Assembly (NCBI RefSeq): GCF_022919215.1
Contig: NZ_CP095046.1
Coordinates: 4,330,501-4,394,500 of the forward strand
DNA length: 64,000 nucleotides
Reading direction: 5' to 3'
Source of the DNA: Hymenobacter cellulosilyticus
GTDB taxonomy: Bacteria; Bacteroidota; Bacteroidia; Cytophagales; Hymenobacteraceae
Shown here piece by piece: positions 40,401 to 50,370 of the stretch; within the stretch, counting starts at the first letter, position 1; each line of letters opens with the position of its first letter. Both the position numbers and the translations under genes were made by a program. The notes beneath the pieces were generated by a model. The model saw nothing but the letters and a program-made list of their open reading frames with translations. It searched no databases and was not told where the DNA came from.

Positions 40401-40667
40401 TTAGTCCTGATCAGGAATTTCAACGCCCCGGGCCCGGGCTTCGGCGGCGGCCAGCAACGCTTTGGCTTCGGCCAGCAGCTGCTCTCCCCGGTCCATTTCC
40501 TTGCGGTAGAGTAAGGCAAACAGGATAAAAAACGACACGATGGGTAGCACGCAGCCCAGGGCAAACCACAGCCAGAACGAGCGGCCGTAGCTGTAGGCGC
40601 AGTAGCCCGTGGTGAGTGGCAGGAAGGACAAGGCACAGAAAAACGCCAGCAGTATATCAATAAACAT
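40401..40667 (-). CDS. Small two-helix membrane protein
   Basis: An 88-residue protein with two hydrophobic helices (MFIDILLAFFCALSFLPL and FWLWFALGCVLPIVSFFILF) followed by a charged, Ala/Glu-rich cytoplasmic helix that may form a coiled coil (EQLLAEAKALLAAAEARA). No family recognised. It is convergent with the flavoprotein gene; the stops are nine bases apart. The frame has the amino-acid pattern of a real membrane protein rather than an antisense shadow. Confidence 0.6.
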   Translation of the reverse strand: MFIDILLAFFCALSFLPLTTGYCAYSYGRSFWLWFALGCVLPIVSFFILFALLYRKEMDRGEQLLAEAKALLAAAEARARGVEIPDQD

Positions 40668-40910
40668 AACGGGAGCCGCTAAATGCTGACAGAAGAAGAG
40701 CCGGGGGCACCAGGCAACAGTAACCTAAGTTACGCTTCTTCCCGGCCATTGGCAAAGAAAAGCGCAGCTTTTGCAGCACTGTAACCGCCCGACGGCCCGG
40801 ATGTTGGCCGGCTCGCGTAGAATCTAAGCCGGGCAAATACCACCTTCCCGCCTGTTTTCCCGTACCTTCCGCAGTACGCCCCTTCCTCTCGTTCGTTTGC
40901 CCGCCCCTGA

Positions 40911-42368
40911 ATGCCCATGTGGGACCATCAAAGCCTATTCCGTGTTACGGCTCAACTCTTCGCCGACGGCATTTTCAATCTGCTTGACCGCAACCTAAAA
41001 CCCGAAGTTTTTCTGCTTGGCCTTGCCTCGGCCCGCGAAACGGACGAGCCTCAGGCTGTTGTCATTGAGCCTGCCAACCACCGCTACTCTCCGGCCGATT
41101 TTGCCGAAGTAAAAGCCCAGGCCGCCGCCTTGGAGCCCGATGGTCCCCGCGACGTGGTGTACCACTTGTATTCTTCCGACCAGGACCGCTACGAAAAGCT
41201 GCGCTGGTACGATTTGATGCGCCGCTCAGCTTTGCATATCCTGACCGACCTGACAGAAGAGCGGGGGGAAGACCGGATCAGCTTCTGCTCCCTGCCGGTG
41301 AGCTTGCACGGCTATTTGGTGGTAGTGGTGCTGCAGCTTTCCAGCGAAGCTTACCATAGCTACTACTCCCTGCCCGTGCAGCAGCGCGGCACCCGCTCCC
41401 CTTCCCTGCTCAACGCGGCCGTGTATGAGTTTCTGCAGGACTGCTCCCGGGCCCTGCGCGAGTCGGATACGGACGAGGACCGCCCCGTGCTCGACCGCGA
41501 CTACAACGAAGTGCTGCGCGCCGCCGGGCGCCGGTTTATGCTCCGCGCCGCCGCTGGTAGTCACGGCCTCTACGATGCCTGCAATGGCGTGGCGGCCCTG
41601 CGCCACGAGGGCGACGAAGGCGTGGGCACCATGCTGGTGGCCCGCCGCCACCATCCGGCCGTGGTGCCCGTGCTGACCCTGGAAACACCTATCCCCCTGC
41701 GCGACCACCGCTCGATTCGCAAGCTTCTGGAAATCAGCGAAGGCCGCACCTCCCTGATTACCGACGCTTCCGACGTATTTGGCCTAGGCCACGTGGTAGA
41801 ACCCAGCGACCCGCATTACGAGCCCTTATTCACGGTGCATTTTACCAAGCACTACAGCTGGGAGCTCAGCCACGCGGGTCATGTGATGATGAAAGTGGTG
41901 TCCAATACGCCCCGCCTGCCCCAGGGCCGGGTAGATGCCGAAAACTTTGCCCGGGCCGTGCACCGCGTCTTTCCCCAGGTAGATGAACCCGGTATTTCTT
42001 ACCTCTGGGAGCTTACCCAGAACGCCACCAAGCAAACCAACGGCACCATTCTGGTTATATCCGAGGGTGCCGCTCAAGAAGCCGTGCGCCTTACCCGGCA
42101 GTGCTTCCGCGTAACGCCCCGCATCATGACGCCTTCGGTTTTGCGCCTGGTCACCAACATCGACGGTGCGGTTTTTATTGATCCAACTGGCGTGTGCTAC
42201 GCCATCGGAGCTATTCTCGACGGCCTGGCCACCGAGAAGGGCGATTCTTCCCGCGGCTCCCGCTACAACTCGGCCGTGCGCTACGTGGAAAGCAGCCGCT
42301 ACGCCTGCCTGGCCGTGGTAGTAAGTGAAGACGGCTTAATCGACCTGTTACCGCCGGTGAAAAGGTAG
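40911..42368 (+). CDS. DisA_N/DAC-domain protein with large N-terminal sensor region
   Basis: A 485-residue soluble protein whose C-terminal 120 residues form a diadenylate-cyclase (DAC, DisA_N) domain: DGAVFIDPTGVCYAIGAIL at about 417 carries the DGA motif, and RGSRYNSAVRYVES at about 447 stands where classical enzymes have GTRHRAA; VVVSEDGLIDLLPPV closes the fold. DAC domains make c-di-AMP from two ATP, but the RHR change to SRY leaves catalysis uncertain. The N-terminal about 350 residues (MWDHQSLFRVTAQLFADGIF) match no domain I can name with certainty; they may be a DACNV-type predicted sensor region. No membrane helix. Monocistronic. Length far exceeds CdaA or the minimal DAC proteins. 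Confidence 0.78.
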   Translation: MPMWDHQSLFRVTAQLFADGIFNLLDRNLKPEVFLLGLASARETDEPQAVVIEPANHRYSPADFAEVKAQAAALEPDGPRDVVYHLYSSDQDRYEKLRWYDLMRRSALHILTDLTEERGEDRISFCSLPVSLHGYLVVVVLQLSSEAYHSYYSLPVQQRGTRSPSLLNAAVYEFLQDCSRALRESDTDEDRPVLDRDYNEVLRAAGRRFMLRAAAGSHGLYDACNGVAALRHEGDEGVGTMLVARRHHPAVVPVLTLETPIPLRDHRSIRKLLEISEGRTSLITDASDVFGLGHVVEPSDPHYEPLFTVHFTKHYSWELSHAGHVMMKVVSNTPRLPQGRVDAENFARAVHRVFPQVDEPGISYLWELTQNATKQTNGTILVISEGAAQEAVRLTRQCFRVTPRIMTPSVLRLVTNIDGAVFIDPTGVCYAIGAILDGLATEKGDSSRGSRYNSAVRYVESSRYACLAVVVSEDGLIDLLPPVKR

Positions 42369-42795
42369 GCTATACAGAGTAGCGCCATAACCCGTCCTTG
42401 CACCGGTTTTCCGAAAATGAAAGCCAACCGCCAGTAAGGGGCACTGGTTCTTTAACCAGGAGCTTGGTGCATAAGGCGTTGAGCATAGGAAATTTACGGA
42501 CGCAGATTCAAAAGCAGCGGGATCAAGAAAATATTTTATTACTATTTTCATATTAATTTTAATTAAAAGCACAAAGCATTTCTTTTATCAACCTCATGAT
42601 ATCCCATTGAAATTTTAGACCACTGATCTCATTAGTTTGACTATTAACGATTTAATTAAAAACTATCACGCTTTTTGGCTTACTATGGAACATAGAAATA
42701 ACTTAATTTAAACAAGAATATCTATAAACAATTGTAACTCTATTATGTACTTTTAGTAAAGGAACCTCTCTTTTACATTCACTCTCCATTACCAC
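42369..42795. other. AT-rich intergenic region before the CHRD lipoprotein gene
   Basis: About 427 bases; from 42510 on, A+T is far above the window average, with runs such as TTAATTTTAATTAAAAG. No coding frame is credible. It presumably contains the promoter of the downstream gene, but no exact TAnnTTTG box is present. Confidence 0.55.
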
Positions 42796-43275
42796 ATGAA
42801 GCATTCCTACATCTACTTAGCAATGGCCGCCGCCAGCTTTATGACTGCTTGCAGCGAAAAAGAGGAGGATCAAACTCCTGCTCCAGTTACTACCACCGAG
42901 CTGGTTGCTACCATCAACAGCGCTCAGCAGGTACCTACAAACAACTCAACTGCTACGGGCACTTTCGCCGGCACCTACGACAGCAGCACCGATCAGATGA
43001 AGTATACGATTACCTATCAGGGCATTACTCCCACGAGTATGCACATCCACGTAGGTGGTCCGGGCACCGGAGAAGGCCAAGTGGCCATACCGCTGCCCAA
43101 AACGGCTTCTCCCATCACCGGAACGGTTCCCGTTACGAAAGACCAGGCCACCAAGCTGCTCTCGAATGGCATGTATGTGAACATCCACTCTTCCACCTAT
43201 GGCCTCGGTGAAATCCGCGGGATATCCGCAAAAAGTAAGCGTATGAGGGTTGGCGGGTTCGGTAGTGAGCAGTAA
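42796..43275 (+). CDS. CHRD-domain lipoprotein (probable frameshift near its end)
   Basis: A signal peptide with a lipobox-like end (AAASFMTAC, Cys 19) is followed by a CHRD domain (about residues 35-145): STATGTFAGTYDSSTDQMKYTITYQG, MHIHVGGPGTGEGQ, NGMYVNIHSSTYGLGEIRG. CHRD domains are beta-sandwiches of unknown function, named after chordin, and in bacteria are usually exported. As read, the gene ends at 43275 with SAKSKRMRVGG, an unusual tail. Restoring one G at GGG 43219-43221 gives GEIRGDIRKK and a stop at 43238, the normal end for the family, so the last 16 residues as read are probably false. A strong terminator follows. Confidence 0.85.
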   Translation: MKHSYIYLAMAAASFMTACSEKEEDQTPAPVTTTELVATINSAQQVPTNNSTATGTFAGTYDSSTDQMKYTITYQGITPTSMHIHVGGPGTGEGQVAIPLPKTASPITGTVPVTKDQATKLLSNGMYVNIHSSTYGLGEIRGISAKSKRMRVGGFGSEQ

Positions 43276-43311
43276 TGCTGCTGCCTTATCCGGCTTCCTG
43301 TTCTTACGCTC

Positions 43312-43350
43312 AAAACGGCCTGCACCTCGTAGTGCAGGCCGTTTTGTTTT
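43312..43350 (+). terminator. Intrinsic terminator of the CHRD gene
   Basis: Fourteen-base perfect arms (AAAACGGCCTGCAC / GTGCAGGCCGTTTT) around CTCGTA, followed by GTTTTG. Confidence 0.9.
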
Positions 43351-43507
43351 GTTCAACTGTGGCTGTGGCCTTTTCCTATTGCTTACGCGCTTTTCTAAGC
43401 TGCTCAAGGCATAACATCCGCAAATCGTTACAAGGTAGAGTCGTTACAGGCTGCAGAAACTCATTTAAAATAGGTCCGCAAGGCACTTTCCGTTGCTTAA
43501 TAGTCCT

Positions 43508-43542
43508 AAAAAAGGCTGCTCCACTCGGGGCAGCCTTTTTTT
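43508..43542 (-). terminator. Intrinsic terminator of the di-heme protein gene
   Basis: AAAAAAGGCTGC and GCAGCCTTTTTT arms around a ten-base loop. It lies 25 bases beyond the stop codon of the minus-strand di-heme gene. Between this and the CHRD terminator, 43351-43507 shows nothing recognisable. Confidence 0.85.
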
Positions 43543-43566
43543 AGAGTTTGAGGACGGTGCCTACGT

Positions 43567-45074
43567 TTACAGCGAATTGACAAACGCCACCAGGGCGTCG
43601 CGGTCGGTCTGCGAGAGTTTTTCTACATACTGGCGCGACGCGTCGCCTTCGCCACCATGCCACATAATGGCTTCCAGCACGTTGCGGGCGCGACCATCGT
43701 GCAGGTAGTTGGTGTGCCGGCTAGTAATGGCACTCAGGCCGATGCCCCAGAGAGGAGCCGTGCGCCATTCACTGCCGCTAGCCTTAAAGTCGGGGCGGCC
43801 ATCAGCCAGGCCCGGACCCATGTCGTGCAGCAGCAGGTCGGTGTAGGGATGTATTTTCTGGTTGCCCAGGCCGAAAGGAGCATTGCCGACCGTTTCGAGC
43901 ACGGGCTGGTGGCAGGCCGCGCATTTGGCCGCTACGAACAGCGCCTGTCCGCGCAGTACCTGCGGGTCGTTGGCATTGCGGGCGGCCGGCACAGCCAGCG
44001 TACCGGTGTAGAAGGCAGTAGCAAACAGCTTGTCGACATCAATATCGGTGACGGTCGAAGAGGCGCTGGGATCCTTAAGGATGGCGGCTGCCGTCGATAA
44101 GCTGGACAAGCCGGAAGTCGTCATCGCAATGCCGGGACCTCTCTTGTTCCGGCCACCACCGGGCACGTTCGACTCGAGGGGGAAAAGCGGGCTGGTGATA
44201 CCCAAGTCACCATTGAAGGCCGCGGCGGCCTGCTGCAACAGGTTGGGCTGGTTGGCCTTCCAGCCAAAACGGCCCAGCACTTCTTTTTGCAAGGCAACAT
44301 CCCACACCATGTTGGGCCGGCCCGAAATACCGTCATTATTGCGGTCAGTGGGGTCGGCCAGTTCGAGAATATCCCTGGCTTCTACAGCTTCCAGCAGGCC
44401 CAGACCGGCCATCTGCTGCCCGATACGCGGCGAAATCATTACGTCGGCCGGCAGGCTTACCGAGGGCGTGTAGGTAGGCTTGCGCAGGCTGTAAGCCTGA
44501 CCATCGACAAAGGCGCGCAACTCTTCCACGTACGTGGTGCTTACCGTGCCTTCCTCTCCTACCACTCTCACCCCATCTTTCACGATGAAAGGCTGGATCT
44601 GGTCGCCGATGCCGGGTACGGGGTTAGGACCACCGTCGGGGTTGGTGCCGGGAATACTCACCCGGAACAGCAGCTGCGGAATCAGCGGGTTGCTACCCAG
44701 CTTGCTACGGCCGCCGTTTACGTGGCATCCGCTGCAGCTTTCATTGTTCCAGAGCGGGGCCAGCTCTTCGAGGGAAAACACCTGGTCGAAGCCCTCACGC
44801 CCGGCCAGGTGCAGCTGCAAGTCGGCGCCGGCAATGGCGGGCGAAGGGGTGCCAAACGACATCGGGCCCGTCAGATCGAGCGTGTTGCTTCCGCCGGCCG
44901 GGCCAGCAAAGTCGGCCGGACCGAAGGTGCGCTCTTCCTCGTCTCTGGCTTTACCATTCTGGCTGCTGGAGGCGCCCAGAGGTGCAGCGTCTTCTAAGGT
45001 GGTTTCGCAAGCGGTCAGCGCCGATGCGCACAAAAATGCCAGGACCCCCGGCGTAGGGTAAAGGATTGCGTCAT
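43567..45074 (-). CDS. Di-heme oxidoreductase-family (DUF1111) lipoprotein, frameshift in signal peptide
   Basis: About 502 residues. Two c-type heme motifs are present: CSGCHVNGGRS (about residue 112 of the restored chain) and CAACHQPVLETVG (about 395), with a GLGLLEAVEARDIL segment and the late LWGIGLSAITSRHTNYLHDGRA typical of DUF1111 (thiol-oxidoreductase-like, related to di-heme peroxidases). As read, the frame can only start near 45033. From ATG 45074, restoring one C/G in the CCCCC at 45045-45049 yields MTQSFTLRRGVLAFLCASALTAC, a lipoprotein signal with lipobox LTAC, so I take 45074 as the true start. It would be an exported periplasmic or outer-membrane redox protein; the substrate is unknown. 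Confidence 0.87.
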
Positions 45075-45490
45075 ACTAAGTACAGCGATGTAAAGGTTGG
45101 GAATAGGAGAAGGGTGAGTGACAGCAAACGATACGCTAGATGCGAGCAGTGGTTTATCGAGGATTATAGGAACTATTAAATTAGTTGATATATCATTAAA
45201 AATATGACTGTAACGCAGGCGAAATTCAATGAATAGGGAAAATATTTCTAAGTGCTACAGAGCTACTTATTGCAATCCACAAATCTGCAGCTAGCATATA
45301 GTTGGGTTTTAAATTATTTCTATGTAACGGTTTAAATATATTATATAAAATGTCTTATAAAAAAGAGGCCGTGAAAATAAATCCGCACATTTAATATTAG
45401 ATATTCAATATACTAAAACTAAAAAGCCGCCGTCGCACCGCTTCTTTTACCGGACCTTCGTACTCCCATCATCCTTCCAAGTGGGGCAAA
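45075..45490. other. AT-rich intergenic region
   Basis: About 416 bases; 45160-45430 is one of the most AT-rich parts of the window. TATCGTTTG at 45125-45133 (minus) resembles a -7 box with one extra base and could serve the di-heme gene. No coding frame, hairpin or known RNA was recognised. Confidence 0.5.
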
Positions 45491-45492
45491 CA

Positions 45493-45524
45493 AAAAGAGC
45501 CTCCCGGTAACAGGAGGCTCTTTT
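45493..45524 (-). terminator. Intrinsic terminator of the aldo/keto reductase gene
   Basis: AAAAGAGCCTCC / GGAGGCTCTTTT arms around CGGTAACA, 27 bases beyond the stop codon of the minus-strand gene. Confidence 0.9.
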
Positions 45525-45550
45525 CAATGTGCGGCGAGGCGCTGTTGGGC

Positions 45551-46540
45551 TTACCCGTTTACGCTGCGCATCATCTGCTCGGGGTAGCGCTGGCCGGCTG
45601 CCACGCCTTTGGGCGCAATTTCATCGAGTTGGCGAAGCTCTTCCGACGAGAGCTGCACCTGCAGGGCTCCCAGATTTTCTTCCAGATAGCTGATGCGCTT
45701 GGTACCCGGGATTGGGACGACATCCTGCCCCTGGGCCAGTACCCAGGCCAGGGCCAGTTGACTGGCCGAGCAGCCTTTCTGGCCCGCCAGGTCTTTAATG
45801 CGGGCTACGAGGTCCAGGTTTTTCTGAAAATTCTCTCCTTGAAAACGCGGCGTGTGGCGGCGGTAATCGTCCTGGTCGAGGTCTTCGAACTTCTGAATCT
45901 GACCGGTAAGGAAGCCCCGGCCCAGCGGACTGTAGGGCACAAAGCCGATGCCTAGCTCCTTCACCGTGGGCAGAATCTCATCTTCCGGGTCCCGGCTCCA
46001 AAGCGAATACTCGGTTTGTAAAGCCGAAATCGGGTGCACGGCATTGGCCCGGCGCACGGTGTCGGCAGCAGCTTCGGAAAGGCCCAGAAAGCGCACTTTG
46101 CCTTCTTCCACCAAGCGGCTCATGGCGCCTACGGTTTCCTCAATGGGCGTGTTAGGGTCGACGCGGTGCTGGTAGTAAAGGTCGATATAATCAGTGCCCA
46201 GGCGCTTGAGGCTGCCTTCGCAGGCCTGGCGCACGTACTCAGGTCGGCCGTTGACCCCGCGCTTGGCCGGGTCGTTGGGGTCGCGCTGAATGCCAAACTT
46301 GGTAGCCAGCACAATTTGCTGCCGCCGGCCCTGGAAGGCGCGGCCAACGAGTTCTTCGTTGAGGTAAGGGCCGTACATATCGGCCGTGTCGAAAAAAGTG
46401 ACGCCCAGCTCCTGAGCCCGGTGCAGAGTGCGGGTGCTTTCGGCGTCGTCGCGCTGGCCGTAGAAGTCGGACATGCCCATACAGCCCAGGCCCAGGTCCG
46501 AGACGCGCAGGCCCTGCTGGCCCAAATTGCGAGTTTCCAT
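45551..46540 (-). CDS. Aldo/keto reductase
   Basis: A 329-residue NADPH-dependent (alpha/beta)8-barrel oxidoreductase that interconverts carbonyls and alcohols. The catalytic set is visible: Asp and Tyr in [10 protein letters not shown] (about residues 50-59), Lys in IVLATKFGI (about 81) and His in DLYYQHRVD (about 124), with the NADP-phosphate site near [18 protein letters not shown] (about 285). The family group ([38 protein letters not shown]) is the YakC/AKR13-like one. It is single, with its own terminator; the physiological substrate is unknown. Confidence 0.93.
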   Translation of the reverse strand: METRNLGQQGLRVSDLGLGCMGMSDFYGQRDDAESTRTLHRAQELGVTFFDTADMYGPYLNEELVGRAFQGRRQQIVLATKFGIQRDPNDPAKRGVNGRPEYVRQACEGSLKRLGTDYIDLYYQHRVDPNTPIEETVGAMSRLVEEGKVRFLGLSEAAADTVRRANAVHPISALQTEYSLWSRDPEDEILPTVKELGIGFVPYSPLGRGFLTGQIQKFEDLDQDDYRRHTPRFQGENFQKNLDLVARIKDLAGQKGCSASQLALAWVLAQGQDVVPIPGTKRISYLEENLGALQVQLSSEELRQLDEIAPKGVAAGQRYPEQMMRSVNG

Positions 46541-46671
46541 GTAGTGTGTGGTTGTGGTTAGAAAGTATCGAGCAGGTATAACCTACGAGTCGCGGGTTTG
46601 ATTGGCTGCGCGCCAGGATTTGACTTCGCCATTTTGGCTGCTTGTGCGTTAAAGGCAGAAAACCCTTCGCC

Positions 46672-47186
46672 ATGGCTGCCCCGACCCGTCCTAGCATTCC
46701 GCCTTCTTCCCCACCTTCGACCAGGACGAGCGGCTGCGCTGGGTGGAGCGCGTGGCCCGCCTGCTCGACAGCCAGTTTAAGCTCCCAGGCACCAACTTCC
46801 GCTTCGGCCTGGACCCCATCCTGGGGCTATTGCCCGTGGTGGGCGGGCTGCCGACCTTGGCCGTATCAAGTGTGCTGGTAATGACCATGATGCGGCACGG
46901 AGCCAGCGGGGCGCTGGTGGTGCGCATGGTGCTCAACATCCTGCTCGACACCATTATAGGCGCCATTCCTATCTTGGGCAACATCTTCGATTTCGCCTAC
47001 AAAAGCAACGACCGGAACGTAGCTTTGCTGCGGGCCCACTACGCCGAGGGCAAGCATCAGGGCAGCGGCCGGGGCCTGCTTACGGTAGTGCTCATTGGCT
47101 TTTTTATCTTTCTGGCAGCTCTCGTTTGGGGCCTCTGGACGCTGACGGCCTGGTTCTGGCAGTACGGCAGTGAGAACTGGTGGTAA
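46672..47186 (+). CDS. DUF4112 membrane protein, probable frameshift near its N-terminus
   Basis: The core (RLRWVERVARLLDSQFKLPGTN, FRFGLDPILGLLPVVGGLP, LLDTIIGAIPILGNIFDFAYKSN) is a clear DUF4112 domain of two to three membrane helices, plus a final helix (LLTVVLIGFFIFLAALVWGLW). The ATG at 46672 gives MAAPTRPSIPP and then leaves the frame; the core frame has no ATG of its own, only a GTG at 46743 within RWVERV. One missing base around 46704-46716 joins the two. If there is no error, translation would have to start inside the conserved motif. Function unknown; in some genomes the domain accompanies transport or stress genes. Confidence 0.75.
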
Positions 47187-47270
47187 AAGCTGGCTCCGAT
47201 TGCCAAGCCAGGTGCTGAAACCTGGCTATTAGTTGTACTTCTATTTGGAGTACTTGTAGCGCTTATAACA

Positions 47271-47360
47271 CGTCATGCTGAGCTTGTCGAAGCATCTCTA
47301 CTGCTAAAGTAATTTGATTACTGCTGCGGGAGAGATGCTTCGACAAGCTCAGCATGGCGT
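47271..47360. repeat. Inverted-repeat element, copy 3 (GTCATGCTGAGCTTGTCGAAGC type)
   Basis: Arms of 28 bases (47272-47299 and 47331-47358) match at 27 positions and enclose about 31 bases with a small inner AGTAAT/ATTACT hairpin. The same left arm and the same inner hairpin occur at 51812-51862, and single arms at 50311-50352 and 58653. It is placed 15 bases past the stop of the M14 peptidase gene and may also act as an mRNA end. Confidence 0.85.
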
Positions 47361-47375
47361 TCTTTTTGTGCCGGC

Positions 47376-50030
47376 CTACTCCTGCTCTTCCTCGGCCGAA
47401 ATAGCCGCGGGGCCTTCGGGCAGGTTCAGGAGCGGCCCGAGCAGCAGGGCGTTGGCAAACAGCCGGGACGTGCCGTGCCAGTAGTGGCGGAAGTTGGGGT
47501 CATCGGCGAAAAGCACGACGCGGCCCGAACCTACCTTGCTCACTACCACGGCCGCCGAGCTGCTGATTTGCTTCAGGTTGCCCTTCGACACGTAGCCGCT
47601 TACCAGGGGCTGGGCCGTGTACTGGGCCACGGTGGCGTAGGGGTTTCGGCTAGGCTTGAGAAAGGTGGTGCCGTTGCGGAAAACGTAGAGCCGGCGGCTG
47701 GTCAAACCGAAGCCGATGGGGTTAGTAATGTCGATGTCGGCCGAGTAGATGGAGCCGGCAATGGCCCGGGTGCCCTCCTGCTCCTGCTGCACGAAATCGG
47801 CGCGGCCAGGAGCACCCGCTTTGCCTTTCGCGCTGGTCGTGGCGGTGGTATCGGCCCAGCCGCCGTTGGCCGGAATCAGCAGTTTCTCCTTGACGATGCC
47901 CTGCCTGATGGCCCACTCCGAGGCGTTTTTCAGGGTAATGAGCGTACCGCCATCCTGCACCCACTGCCGCAGCTTGGCCACAGCAGCCTTATCCAGAGCC
48001 GAGTACGAGCCGCCCACCAGCACAATGCTGGAGTAGCGTCCCAGCGGGGCCCGGCCGAAGTTGCCGACCTCAATCCGGCTCAAGGGTACACCCAGCTGCT
48101 GGCTGGCTACAAACCACGCCTCGCCTACTTCCGAGGAGTTGGTGCCCTGCCCCACCAGAATGGCCGCCTTGGTTTCGGGGGCCGTGCGCACGTTGTTGGA
48201 ACCCAGGTCAATACCCTTAGCGCTGAAGCCCGTGCCGACGCTGGTAAAGGTGACCTGGTTCTGGCGGCTGATGCGGCTCACAATCTGAAACACTGAATCG
48301 GCGGGCAGCTTCTGGGCCGCTACGGGAATGACGAGCGTGCCGTAGCCGAAGTCGGTGGAGCTTTGAGCAGTGCCGGCGCTGAAGGGTTTAAAGCTGACTT
48401 TGGCTACTAAGCCGGCCCGCTGCAACGCGGTGAGGCTGCGCGGGGCATTGTAGTCGGACCAGGACAGCAGGTAGGCGTAGCTGCTTTGGCCCCCGCGCAC
48501 GGTGCCGTTCAGGGTTTTGACGGCCTGCACCGGGGCACCTTGTACTAAGCTGGTATTCTTTTGCTTGGCCACCGCCAGGCCGTAGGCGTGGGCCTGGCTC
48601 CAGCCGGTTACGTCGTAGAACACACTGTCGTGAAAGGTGGTCAGCTCCTCAAACAGGGAGTTGACGATGCGGTACTGGGGCTGGGCGGTGGGTACCACGT
48701 AGGCCTTGCCCTTTTCAAATTGCTGCTTGTCGAGCGTGACGGTTTTGCCCAGCTCGTGCACCTCGATTTTGTGTTGGAGCAGCAGGTTTAGAAACTTGTT
48801 GGTCAGCGTTTCATCCTGGGCGTTGCCGAAGACGTAGGCCTTGGTCGGAAACTTGCGGGCGTCGGTGAGGGCCGAGGCAAAAAACTCGCGCTGGTGCTTC
48901 AGATACAGCTCTTTTTCCTCTACGGCGCCCCGCACCGTAGCCAGGCCGGTAGCCACGTGGTTGCGGATGGTAAAGGGGAACGTAACCACGCCGTTGGTGC
49001 CTTCCTGGGCCAGGCCCCGGGAGCTGCCTACTTCGAAGGTGATGCCCACGCCGCCCTGAAAATCGGGATAAGTCGAGCCGTAGATGGGTGACAGGTTGTC
49101 GAACTGCTCCTTGGTCCAGTACAAAGAGCCCAGGTTGTCCAGAGCCTTGGCAAAGTACTTGGCCAGATGCACGTTGAGCACTTCGTAGGTAGCCCGGGGA
49201 ATCAGGTCGTTTTCGGTACTGAAGGGCTTGGACGGCTCGAAATAGTACGTGCCGTTGGTGCCCATTTCGTGAAAGTCTATCATCACGTTGGGGTACCACT
49301 CGTGGAAAAACGCCATCCGGGCCCGGCTTTCGGGCTGGGTCAGCGCCAGCCAGTCGCGGTTCAAATCGGTGTAGAAGTGGTTGGTGCGGCCCCCCGGCCA
49401 GGCTTCGGTGTGTTCCCGATCGAGCGGGTCCGTGGGGTTAGGCCACGACTTATTCTAGTCAAACCAGTGTGAGGCCCGGTCGCGCCCGTCGGGGTTTTCC
49501 AGCGGGTCAATGGTTATAACCGATTGTTCCAGCCACTGCTGGGTTTCGGGGCTGGTGGAGGCCGTCAGGTAGTAAGCCAGCAGCAGGGCCGCTTCCGACG
49601 AGGAGCTTTCGTTGCCATGCACGCCGAAGTTGAGGCTGACTACCACCGGCAGCTTGCGGTAGTCGGGCGCCGGCTGCGCGGGGTCGACCAGGGCCCGGCG
49701 GGCCTGCTGCAAGCCGGCCAGGTTTTGCTGGTTCTGGGGCGCGGTGATGGTGGCTACTACCTGAGGCCGCTCCTCGAAGGTCGTCCCGATGGTGCGCAGA
49801 CTCACCCGGTCCGACACCCGGTCCAGCTCCCGCAGGTAGGCCACAATCTGGTCGGTGCGGGTGTAGTGCGTGCCGATGGCGTAGCCCAGAAACTGCTCGG
49901 GCGTCGGGATTTTAGAGTCGAAGGTGCTAGCCTGGGCGGCGGGGAAAAAGTAGCTGTTTTGAGCCGCGGCGGGTTGGGCTAGTGTCAAGCCCAGGGAAAG
50001 CAGGGCAGCGGAAAAGGATGATTTCAACAT
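47376..50030 (-). pseudogene. M14 zinc carboxypeptidase with C-terminal amidotransferase-like domain, interrupted by an in-frame amber codon
   Basis: An 884-codon frame with one TAG at 49455-49457 (codon 192); both sides are in the same frame and are homologous parts of one protein. Before the stop: a signal peptide (FSAALLSLGLTLAQPAAAQ) and the first M14 zinc motif (NFGVHGNESSSSEA, with NPDGRDR following). After it: HTEAWPGGRTNHFYTDLNRDW, the third zinc ligand in MIDFHEMG, the presumed catalytic Glu in ITFEVGSSRG, then a GATase1-like domain (ILVGQG, VGGSYSALDKAAVAKLRQWVQDGG). Homologues usually have a sense codon here; CAG to TAG would suffice. As read, the product would lack its active site. 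Third gene after susC and susD, so it probably trims peptides for that importer. Confidence 0.82.
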
Positions 50031-50100
50031 GGGTATAGCAGGCTATGATAGCCCGGTTAAGTTGTCAGTTAGTAGTTGGCAGGCAAGGGCAACCCAGCCC

Positions 50101-50352
50101 GTCATTCCGAGCCCTGTGAGGAATCTTGCGTGCTGATGTTGTTTATCCTGTCATCATGAGCAGAGCGAAGGACCTTCCTCACCTACCCAACCGAAGCTCC
50201 TGCCAACGCTCCTACTTATTTCGATAAAAGTTAGGCGTTGGTATCAGGCTTTGTTAGAACATGGAGGAAGGTCCTTCGCAAGGCTCAGGATGACAGATGA
50301 AATAGGTGTGTCAGCGGTAGAGATACTTCGACAAGCTCAGCATGACGGCCTA
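50101..50352. repeat. Inverted-repeat cluster between susD and the peptidase gene (copy 4 plus single arms)
   Basis: The main unit has arms at 50148-50180 and 50264-50296 and is a diverged copy of the 15572-15730 element over its whole length. Before it is a lone left arm (GTCATTCCGAGCCC...GAGGAATCTTGCG, 50101-50133) and after it a lone right arm of the 47271 type (50311-50352). This fills nearly the whole gap between the susD stop and the peptidase start. Confidence 0.8.
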
Positions 50353-50370
50353 TAGAGTTTTGCGCAGAGT

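Noticed and set aside
42348..42572. 74-codon minus-strand frame overlapping the end of the DAC-domain gene
   Set aside because: It overlaps the conserved C-terminus of the DAC domain antisense, then runs into AT-rich spacer; no homology and no promoter.
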